DNA of 64,000 nt from Dillenia suffruticosa (taxonomy: Eukaryota > Streptophyta > Magnoliopsida > Dilleniales > Dilleniaceae), in NCBI GenBank assembly GCA_033439265.1, contig JAVTVX010000010.1:15469490-15533489 (forward strand), read 5' to 3'. Positions 47,701 to 57,185 of this stretch are shown here, piece by piece; within the stretch, counting starts at the first letter, position 1; every line of letters begins with the position of its first letter. A model generated the notes under the pieces. It saw nothing but the letters and a program-made list of their open reading frames with translations. It was not told the origin of the DNA and searched no databases. The translations under genes were made by a program, and so were the position numbers.

Positions 47701-47886
47701 GTTGGTTGCTTTGTAATATGACCTACTTTGATCTGATCACAGGGCATGAGGGAGAGCATTCTGTATTATTCGGATGGTGTTCATCTATGGAAGGTTATCT
47801 CGCTAGCCACCTCCCTTTTCTTACTCATATTTCTCGTCTTTTTATTTGTAAATGCAAGAAGAAGAACAATGAAAATTAAAGTATAG
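41793..47886 (+). CDS. TPST: Plant tyrosylprotein sulfotransferase, 502 aa
   Basis: Twelve coding exons: 41793-41847, 42000-42183, 42290-42361, 42985-43273, 43376-43516, 44110-44214, 44325-44472, 45514-45563, 45657-45722, 45841-45960, 47395-47529 and 47743-47886. Total is 1509 nt in phase. It transfers sulfate from PAPS to tyrosines of secreted peptides (PSK, PSY, RGF type) in the Golgi. The start is fixed by an in-frame TAG directly before the ATG. Residues 1-18, MDHALKFPLLLILLLFHL, form a signal peptide. FFLHVPRTGGRTYFH (65-79) fits the 5'-phosphosulfate-binding loop and ILRDPSERVLSTYEF (R135, S143) the 3'-phosphate-binding region. DIWPWKYLVPWMREDLFARR and GLTEQHRESA are strongly plant-TPST-like. 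A single C-terminal membrane helix (473-492) and basic RRR tail give type I topology, unlike the type II animal enzymes. Intron 3 contains a LINE fragment. Assignment very secure. Confidence 0.95.
42390..42802 (-). mobile_element. Decayed LINE (non-LTR retrotransposon) reverse-transcriptase C-terminal remnant in a TPST intron
   Basis: On the minus strand, 42802 downward reads NCLRWFEHVQKGPKNTPVRR, then IRDLVKRKGRPLKTWMQVIH, then, with one extra base and a stop, a segment resembling LDRNxWRRRIRIN. This is the well-known C-terminal tail of plant LINE-type polymerase pseudogenes. An AT-rich low-complexity insertion (about 42440-42590, including an AT run) interrupts it. The CAACAATAACAACAAGCTGG string near 42391-42410 matches the leucine/valine-rich end of such frames. 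It is clearly defective. Confidence 0.65.
46931..46961. repeat. T-run and long G homopolymer in TPST intron 10
   Basis: A T tract is followed closely by GGGGC and about 13 G residues. It is unusual for this AT-rich region and prone to sequencing or assembly error. Confidence 0.7.
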
Positions 47887-48392
47887 CTTTAGTAACTCAA
47901 TTTTGTCATACCGGCAAAAAATTAGGGAGAAAATTTTTGAGGTATTGATAGTTTTGTATCCTTAAAGTATCAAATACTTATGCATCCCTATACATGAAAT
48001 TAACCAGCCAAGTTTAAACCCCCACCCCCCCCCCCCAAAACAAAAAATATATAGATATGACCTACGAAGTTGAAAGCAGTTTGTTTCAACACCTTGTTAT
48101 CTTTATTACCTAGGGCTAGAGTAGGAAGGGATGCCAAGGGGGAGTTTTACATTTTTTTGGCTTCTGAGCTTGTAAATTGACCGGATATTGACCAAATATC
48201 AAAAAGTTTCGGCATAATGGTGTTATGGCTTTTCATGCCCCATCTTCTTAGACTCCTATGCTCTCTCTCTCTATCTCTCTGTGGGTCGTTCAGAATATGT
48301 TGTTCCTAGTAATTTTATCCTATTTGTGGCCCTTCTGTGCTGCAAAGTTGGGATGGTCTGCATCTTTCTTAGCCCGTGCTTCTCCAATTACT

Positions 48393-48570
48393 TGGATTGT
48401 CCCAAGGATTCTGGTGCTTTTTCCTGTAACCACACCAGGTCATTGCCTAGGATGGTGACGACTCAGCCATCAGAAACTATTAAAAAAAAAAAAGGCAATG
48501 TCTATATAGTCTTCTTCGGCCGAAAAAGTGTGATTACTAAAACGAGCACCAGAATCTTTGGACCTAGAAG
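48393..48570. repeat. Imperfect inverted repeat (hairpin) 0.5 kb downstream of TPST
   Basis: The left arm has CAAGGATTCTGGTGCTTTTT, GTAACCACAC and CATTGCCT (48402-48448). The right arm has AGGCAATG, GTGTGATTAC and GAGCACCAGAATCTTTGG (48493-48561). The three blocks pair in nested order, with a larger bulge on the right arm and a loop containing an A-run. It could be a foldback transposon or a miRNA-like precursor. Confidence 0.6.
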
Positions 48571-50648
48571 TTCAATCGTCTTCAAAGTGTAGGGCAAACT
48601 CAACCTCCCCCACCTCAAAAAGTACTGTTAGGGTGTGCAGTCCCCAGAGGGTAAAGCATTAAAAACCTTGTAGGAAATTGACTTTTTCATTTCTCGCTTG
48701 TGGAAGGTTTTATTATGGTGAGAAACTTAATTGGAAGAAGAATTTCAACCCCGAGGATTAACTTTTTTATTGGATGAATAATTGTGTTTTGACGACCGTG
48801 ATGCGATCTCTTACTATTGCTTTAATATGCATATTCTAATCTAGTCTATTTGACTTGTCTTTCCATCTCGCATGGAGGGAGTATGTGCATAAATATGACG
48901 TCCGATTCAAGTGGGTGAAGTTAAAACAATATTGTTGACTTTCCCACATGTTTCAATGGAGGATCTTGGGACTTTCTTGTCACCCCTCCCGACGCACTCT
49001 GCTACGCCGATTCCTCTACTTGTTTCAATGCGGTTTTCAAATTCAAGTTTGAACCTTTATCTTTCGGTGAGTATTTTTACACCCATACTATTTTATCTTT
49101 CGGGAGAAGTCGTGCTGGGCAACAAGAAAAAAGTAACGCCTTTTCAGAACCATATATTATGTTAGGATCACCGGTTTAGGGAAATTGAAGTTTAGATAAA
49201 GTTTAAATAAGCTAGAATTTTTTATAAAAAAATTATAATGTTATATAATTATTTTTATTTTTATTTTGAAAAAAATTATTTATAAAATTTTATATTTTAA
49301 AAAAAAGAATTACCCACCATATTTTATGTTACCATTACACCCTGATTATATTTAAAAAAAAAAAAAAAATTAATTAAACAATATTATAAATAGAACAGTA
49401 TTGATAAAATCAAATTGAAACGGCTTGGTTCGATACGGTACCGGACCAATCGGACCAATAGTTTTAAAAAGAATCAATAGTTCTGGTCGGTTATTGGTTT
49501 CATTTTTATCATTTTTTGTTTAAACATGATATGCTTCACATTCATGTGGAGAAAGAGAGACTATATCGATGGACCGAGAGAGAGTGAGATCTCCGATTGA
49601 AATCTTTGAAAACAAAAGAAATCAATTTGGGGCTTGGGGTTGAAATCGAAGAATTTGTTTATGGAAGGAGTCACCGGGAGAGATTCGAGGAGATCTAACT
49701 TTTTATTTTTTTTCCTGCACCCTTGGACTTAGTTCACTATCTAGTGTTCGAAACTTTGTTCCGACTGATTCAGATGGACATGATTGAGGTCCCTCTTAGG
49801 GTGTAGGGATTTCCAATGTGATTGATTTAATGCCCAACTTGTAAGTTGAATTCATGATTTTGATTAAGAGGTACAATGACTTACTCGTTGTAGTCTATCG
49901 GTAATTCAAGGAGATCTATGTGAAAATCGAAGAAAATCAAATTAAAAATGGGTTTTTTTTAAAAAAATATACACTTTCTGAGGTCTCTCCTCAAAGAAGA
50001 GACAAATCTTCGGAAGGTTTGCAAATTGGAGATAAGGAGCGGAGGGGAACGAGATAAATTTTTAGAGATGCCTGCGGAAATTGGGAATAGGTATAAGTTG
50101 AGGACATACGAACGGACCCAACCATCCTTTTTATATCTAGAAGGATGGGGTAATAAGTTGGACAACTTGGGAAAAATCCAAAATACAATACATTATTTAA
50201 CCTGAACCCAGTTGAAACTGTTTGAGAAGAAGAGAGGAACAAAGGACTCTTTGCATTTGTGGGACAAGTCAAACTCGCTTTACACGTCTGGTGGGCTTCA
50301 TCAGGAGTATCGGCCCATTTCCAGCTCAAGTTTTGTGTCATTTCAGCACTCAAAACTCCCCGATAAAGGATATGCGGATGAGAGCTGTGGCCTTGTCCGT
50401 GGACAGAGCAATGCAGCTACACACACCAACATCATAAGTTGGAGAGAGCACCCAATTTTCGTGATGATTGTGGAAATAATTTCTGTCCTGTCTTTTTTGC
50501 TAATTATTTAGCCTTTATTGCAAATAGATTTTCCTCATGACAACTTCTCTTTTTAATGCTCTGTCTCAATTGAACATGAATAACAGGTATACTCAGAATT
50601 CTCACTAGCTCCAACCTACAAAAGAGTGGATATCTGTGCCGGGACCCT

Positions 50649-50651
<3 letters not shown>

Positions 50652-50692
<41 letters not shown>

Positions 50693-50739
50693 CAACAACT
50701 TGGTACAACCAAAAAAAAAAAAGGAGTTTTCAACAACTT
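50652..50739. repeat. (GA)n run followed by a poly-A insertion with 16-bp direct repeats
   Basis: The GA run spans 50652-50688. The string GAGTTTTCAACAACTT occurs at 50686-50701 and again exactly at 50724-50739, flanking GGTACAACC plus an A-tract. The arrangement is that of a target-site duplication around a very short retroposed tail. Confidence 0.75.
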
Positions 50740-51476
50740 CATAATGGGCTACTCTGAGCATGTACGTGCGTCAGGCTCGTTAACAGCCCATCCAATTTCT
50801 TGAGCCTTGCCCTTCTCTCTCTCTCTCCCCCCCCCCCCCCCTTCTGATTTGATCTATGCCCATACAAGGGGGGCCATGGGTGAAATTACTTACCGCATAA
50901 AAGCTATGTTAAGGGAAAAGGTTGCAAAATTGGGTTGGGGGGACCTCGATCCGGCACAACATCACGAGGTGTTGGAAACTTGGGAGTAGTAAAGTAATGC
51001 TGCGGTTTGTTGGATCGGATTAGACTCTTCAACTCAAATATTTCAATTCAAGGTTGGAACTTGGAAGCAACATCGACGGACAGGGGACAACCACGGTCCC
51101 TTAACTCGGCACAATAGCCCCCTCCGCTCGTGTGCCTCTTCACACTGTCCCTAGGATTCAAATTTACTGCCCCACCAAGAAAAAAAGAAAAAAAAGAAAA
51201 GAAATGACAGTGGCAACCTGACCTTATATTTATTTTTAAAAAATCAACAATTATAATCTCAAGTTGTCTGAATTAGACCTTAAATTTATGATTACTAAAG
51301 TGTGAGGAAGTACTAATAGATCGACAATTAGGCTGTAACCAGGGTAAAGATGAGTACAACAAATAAGATAAAAAGGAATATTACCTGAGGAAGACGGGCG
51401 TACGATACGATACATAAACTTAGTTCGAGGTGTATTAAATAAGATAATGGATCATCTTTAAACACTGCAAAATTTA

Positions 51477-51571
51477 TTAATTTCAAATATCTTTCTCAGG
51501 ACATTGGTACTCTACTGCCTGCAAAGTTGATTAATTTCAAATCTTTGTTAGGACATTGGTACTCTACTGCC
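51477..51571. repeat. Tandem duplication of about 54 bp
   Basis: TTAATTTCAAAT followed by AGGACATTGGTACTCTACTG occurs twice, from about 51477 and 51531, with a 2-base length difference and a few substitutions. Confidence 0.88.
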
Positions 51572-51661
51572 ACCCTCTGGTTGATAGGGATAGGATAGGG
51601 GCCATGGTCCTCCCCCCATCCTCAGATCAGACATTCTTTTTTTATTCTTGGACCAGATACA

Positions 51662-51664
<3 letters not shown>

Positions 51665-51704
<40 letters not shown>

Positions 51705-51741
51705 GATGTTAAACATGTATGTATGTATGTATGTATGTATG
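51665..51741. repeat. (TA)n and (TATG)n compound microsatellite
   Basis: About 13 TA units lead into ATGT/TATG tetramers in two blocks separated by ATGATGTTAAAC. Confidence 0.88.
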
Positions 51742-52632
51742 ATGTATAGAGAGAGAAAGGGGGGCCACATAGTTAATCCCATGCAAAGAGCCACAAAACA
51801 ATCCTGTCCTGTTGTTATAGGGCTAAAAGGGTATGTTAGTACCACTTGGAGCTGAGAATAGGCTTTAAGTTCAGTTCAACCCCAACACCAAGCAATTTTT
51901 TTTTACTATTATTTAGTGGATGTGGCCATAAATTTTAAATTTATTTGCTTAATGGTCAACAAAGCCTCAAATTTCAAAAAGTTAAAAATAAACAATTTTT
52001 AAATTTGTGTTTTATTTTTTATATAATAAGTTCGTATTAATTTGAGCACATCAATGCTCTACTTAAAGGCAGGTTATATAATGCTTTTAAGTCTAATGAT
52101 AAATAGGGGTTTCTAAATAGGTTTGAGTATATAATGAGTTGACATGAGTTTTTTTTTTTTTTTTGGGATCCACACTATTATTATTTTTACGATCTCTATC
52201 TATTATATAATATTTAATTTGAATTATAAATATTCTTTTAATAAATTTCGGCATAATATTTCTTCTAAAATCTTGATAAATTATAAAATTTTAAATAATT
52301 CGAACATTGAAATTTACTTTTATTATTAAACATGAAATCTTTGGTTTATAAAATACGTACGGCGTAGCACAACAGTTGGTGGGTCTTAACTCTTCAACAT
52401 ATTACAAGCCGTACTGACACGGACACAAATTCAACAATCTTACAAATGGCGATCACTCGGATTTGGAATCCCTTGCATTACCGGAGCAACCATCTTCGCA
52501 GTTGAGTTAACCTAAATGAATCTGTCCAACTCTGCACCGTCTTGACTCTGGGAGAAGACATAACCTGACCACACGGATTCCTGGAACGCATCGTAATGTC
52601 CCATCCCATCCCAGCCCAATAAAAATGAAAAA

Positions 52633-52633
52633 C

Positions 52634-52668
<35 letters not shown>
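52633..52668. repeat. (TAA)n trinucleotide microsatellite
   Basis: About 12 uninterrupted TAA units. The short frames that cross it on the minus strand read as leucine or isoleucine runs and are artefacts. Confidence 0.9.
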
Positions 52669-52671
<3 letters not shown>

Positions 52672-54858
52672 GAACCACATCCACTACTCGATCGACACGT
52701 GGAAGACATCCTGGTTGCCAAGTCACAGACAATTTCAACTGTAGGAGGCGTCGGCATCTGCTGAGCTGGGATATTGCTGGGTTGTCTTTAGCTGTCAAAA
52801 CTGGGGGAGGACTCCTGTTGCTTTAGCAAAATGGAGACGAGGATCAGTTGGTGAAGTGAGCACGGGAGCGCGCAAGATAGCAAACATGGGAATGGGGGGA
52901 AGGACAGGCACTGATCCTTAGGGAAGGCAGTGGCGGAGGAGAGAGAGAGAAAAGGACAAGGGTTGGTTTTGTTTTTGGGTGAGAGGTGAGTGGGGCTGTC
53001 GTTTCTCTACGAAAAGTTGTATGGTGTGGACGGGACCATTTTCCCATTCCCAACCCAACCCATTGTTAGCCCGATTAGATCGCCGAGTTAGTGGGTCATC
53101 CAAAAACGACCCTCCACAGAATCCTAACAGTATCACGCTTTTCTCTTTTTTTTCTTTCATTCCCTCTAATTTTTCCTTTTAATATTATTTTCTTTCCATA
53201 AATAAATTAATTATTGATGTAACTTCTTTTGTAGTGATAAAATTAGTTCTAAAAAGAAAGCGTCGGGGAATATAAATGTTTCCTATTTTTATGATCATTG
53301 TCACAAGAATTTTATTCACATCTGATTTAAATTATAATTAATTTTTATCAAATAATAATATTATTGGAATCTTACCTACCCCAATGCTACTAGGTAATAG
53401 TTGGAATATTATTAAAGAAATCAAAAAATTCCATTTTTATCTCACAAATCATCTCTCATTACGATAAGTTTTTCTTTCTTCCCTTTTTGGCAACGAGGAG
53501 TGAGCAAGTCTCTTGAGCAAAGGCACCGCTAAAAATCTATCCTAAGAGGGAGGCGATGTATAACATTTAAGAGATAAATAGCATTTGAAAAAATTTTAAT
53601 AGTATTTTAAAGAAATTTTTTATTATCATTTTTAAACTATTTTATGAAATCCGATTAAAATATGACTTTTATTAATAATTTTTTCTAATTTTTAACGGCA
53701 CTTATAAGATATTAAAATATCATTAAAACGATATATATTATTTTTCTTCTGAAATTTTGGGGTGTGAGCAGAAGTTGGCTCCACCCCTGCTTTTGGGTGA
53801 TGTTAGGTGACTATTTAGGTCAAAAAAAATTTTGATCGAATATGAATTATGCTTAATTTGTTGGATACATCTTGAGTTATTATTTTGAGATTAATATTGC
53901 CAATCCGAATTTGTTTAAATTCCATGCCATAATTGCATTCCACTGGAAGGGGATTGAGAAAAGCGTTCCACCGAAAGAGCCTTCTTAATGACAAATATTA
54001 ATTTCCACGTGACGTCCCAAATTTCCAAAACTCGGTCATTGTCCTGGAATTATAAGCCATGTGATCCCTTCCTGTCCTAGTATTCATTCTCGTCTCAAAT
54101 ATTAATTGGCATTGAAAGGGAGAAACTAAGGTTCAATTCGTATGACAAACCCAACAACACTGGGTATGGACGACATCTAATCCTATCCTACCTTACTTTG
54201 ATTCTTATTTTTGATATATAAAAAGGCTTAAATTTGAGATAAAAGAAATATACTATCAGTTGATTTATAATTCATTAATATTTTATTTTAATTCTTTTGA
54301 TTCATTTATGAGTTATGATGGCAAAGATGTAACAACTTTTTTTCCGACAAAACAAGCTCGGCCCTAGTTAATTCGTAAACTCTCAAATCTCTAAGTTTCA
54401 ATCTTTGGAGGGGGAGGGGGGGGGGGAATTGTTTCAAAATGTTACTAATTAAGGACATGCACTTATTTTTAATCTTTTCGGTGAAAATTAGCATTCTTGT
54501 TACCCTGTCCATTCCTGTTAATAGTACCGTACATCCAATGTAACTATATAAATACGTCCTATCTCCCTAATCCAATTTTTGTTTAGGACCCGTACCCAGC
54601 AACTTCATTTTATTGAGTCTCATCCAATAACTCATTCGAAGGAAACGATTTTTCTTCACTTAATGTTGGGGATTAAATTTTTTTCAAATCAGTAATGAAT
54701 TTTCTCTTTTCATCGGTCATAACAAATAGGCTGTGCTAGTTGTTAGGCTAATGTCTAAGACCATAATCTACAATCAAAAGGGTGCTCTTATCTTTGCAGA
54801 ACCCTTAAGCGGGAATTTACTTTTATTATGAAACCAAACAGGGAATTAAACCCTGAAG

Positions 54859-54884
54859 AGAGAGAGAGAGAGAGAGAGAGAGAG
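54859..54884. repeat. (GA)n microsatellite
   Basis: About 13 GA units in spacer DNA. Confidence 0.85.
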
Positions 54885-56439
54885 TTACATTTGGTGCCTA
54901 AATTAAATGTTCTGTGCATGGTTCCTGCTCCTAGTCCTTGCCTAGGAGCTTCTATTAAATGCGCCAAACAAACACATCAGAGCGTAATTTTTGACTTATT
55001 TGTAACTCCCACTATCACTGTTTGCCTACACTTCATTTTAATGTTGTCTCATTTAATTTTCTTTTGCGACCAATTAAAAGGACACTAGTCGTCCTTGTAT
55101 TTTAGGCTTGCGTTTCTCAGTGCGTGGAAAGTCTGGTGAAGTAATCTGGCTGCCCTACTACATATATTCGATGGCTCACAGCATGCTCAAGCCTAATTCC
55201 ACATTTCATTAATGTTTATCGTAAATAATTGGGAGGGTGAAAATAGGAGATCGCCGGAGTCTTGCTTTTGTCAGCTGTATTATCAAGTCATACCATTTAG
55301 GGACGTTACGTTACAAATAGACATATTATATTAATCGATGCACTTAATAATTTTTTTTTTTAAAAAAATAGTAGATTTGAATCCTTCTAATAAATTTAAC
55401 CGATTATAAATAATTTTATCCTGATAGTTTTTAAATTAGATTTCACTCGGTTTTAAATCTTATCTATAGAAAAAATAAACATCGAGATTTTTTGTCCCTG
55501 AAGAATGGAATACTGTTGGAAGTGGATTTGGTTGGGTCAATGTGAAATCAAAAATTTGTTATATATCTCCAAAAAATAGTTTAGATATATGTTAAGTTTA
55601 CGGTCAAAAATAAATTTTTGTTTTGAATTTGGGGTCTCACCATTTAACCAAAAAAAAATTATTAATTCAGTTGATATATTATATAACCGTATAAATTAAT
55701 AAATTAATAATTTATTTACATATTCTTTGCTTCTTTTTTTTTTCAAAATGTTGAACGTAATGGATGTACATATCATGCAATGTGATCATATAAGTATTAT
55801 CCGGTTACCAAATTATAATTTATTATTATTTTATAATAAATGAATTATTTTTTTTCATTTTATAATTTTTTGGGTTTACCAAAAAAAGAGTCCACGTCAG
55901 CAGATCAATGTATGTTCATTTTCAAATTTCTGGATTTGGGTCACTCGGAGAAAGCAAATACAAAGGAAAAAGATACTCATAAAGGACCGATAAGGCAAGG
56001 ACGAACAGACTCTTGACAAAGTCACCGCTACCCTACACTGCCGTCTCCAAACCAAAAAATCGCCGACCTAAAAATCCATTTCATCAGTCGCAAACCGCAA
56101 AGCGAGCGCGTGCTTACACCTCCTTCTCTTATTGCTCAAATCATTGCCACCACAAGCTGAGGGTGGTGAAACATGGTTTCCTTAACCAGAAGGGCATGGT
56201 TTGTTGAATCTTTCTAAAAGGAAGAACTTTAACTGGGGTTAATTTGTCAGGATATTATGACTGCTCCGTTATGTCAGATCAGAGCAGTAAAAAAACAAAA
56301 GTTCAAAAAATGAAATTCTCGTAATTTTCTCACGATATGATATTCGTGGTAAAAAGTGTTTTATTTTATGAAGCAATAAATTCTCTGTTAACATTAAATT
56401 AATGTTTTTCCGAGTTCCTAGTTCTGGATGTTGATGAGA

Positions 56440-57185
56440 ACGACATGGTATAGGGAGAGAGGGAGAGAGAGGGGGAGAGAGAGAAAGAGAGGGAGAAGTT
56501 CATTTTCATTTCATTTGTTTTCCTCAGATCTGAACAAGAAGATAAGAACGAAAAATCAGGTAAGAGAAAGCGCAACTTTTTTAGCATTAGTTTCGTAGTG
56601 TTGCTATGAAACACCTTCACAGATGCTTATTCTCTCTCTCTCACTCACTATTTCTCTATCTAGAGTTGAATTCTTGTGGGGTCTTTTCTCTTCTCTACTA
56701 TATGTGGGTGTACCTCTCTCTAGCTAAATAGTCTGATCGCTTCTTCAAATTCTATTTTGAGTGCCACAAAAGGTCGATGGACTATGAAGCAATCCGACTG
56801 TTCACTTGTCTCTTACAAAAATCTCTCTCCTTAAAGTTTTTGCCAAGTCTAAACTTGGGAGCTACGGAGCGAAGAAGCAACAGTCCAAATGTCGAAGAAA
56901 TTCGGGATTTTCAGTAATATAATTTGAAGCTTTTATTTTCATGGTGTTGGAGTTGAGGTAAGAAATTAAAAAACTATTACAGGTACATATGTATATTGAA
57001 GAAATTTTACTTATGCGGAGACCCTTTAATTTATTTATGTTTTACTTACTTTAGAAACATCTGTCTGAATAATTTCATATAATTTGGCTGTTTCAGCATT
57101 TTGGGGGAAAACAATCAAAACTAGAATACTGTCTTTGTTTTGGTCTCTTCTAATTTCATCAAACATTGGAAACAGATTTAAGAAA
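56440..57185 (+). promoter_or_regulatory. Predicted 5' leader and leader intron of the ARF gene
   Basis: A GA-rich tract (about 56453-56500) precedes a good donor, AAATCAG|GTAAGA, at 56559/56560. An acceptor, TGTTTCAG, ends at 57096. A 537-nt leader intron is likely. One TGTCTC auxin-response-type hexamer lies at 56807-56812, inside that intron; a single hexamer is weak evidence of auxin control. No ATG occurs between 57097 and the main start. Confidence 0.45.

Larger units (their letters stand above)
47887..56400. other. 8.5-kb intergenic region between TPST and the ARF gene
   Basis: No gene is supportable. Contents in order: TPST 3' UTR, an imperfect hairpin (48393-48570), a decayed SINE-like patch (about 49725-49900), a GA run with a small poly-A insertion (50652-50739), a tandem duplication (51477-51571), TA and TATG microsatellites (51665-51741), a TAA run (52633-52668), a less AT-rich patch at 52430-53160 with only short open frames, and a GA run (54859-54884). 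G-box-like CACGTG strings occur at about 52696 and 54006. Long stretches (53160-53760, 55320-55880) are featureless AT-rich DNA. The end should contain the ARF promoter. Confidence 0.5.

Noticed and set aside
51060..51205. Possible plus-strand SINE ending in an A-rich tail
   Set aside because: GGATTCAAATTTACTGCCCC before AAAAAAAGAAAA is suggestive, but no A box or target duplication could be found.
52440..53160. Possible small-peptide gene in the less AT-rich patch, either strand
   Set aside because: Only short frames (17-30 codons) can be read, none is recognised, and the longer frames cross a TAA microsatellite.
57084..57185. Longer N-terminus for the ARF from 57084
   Set aside because: That start is TTG, not ATG, and a TTTCAG acceptor lies at 57091-57096. 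The family N-terminus begins at the ATG at 57186.
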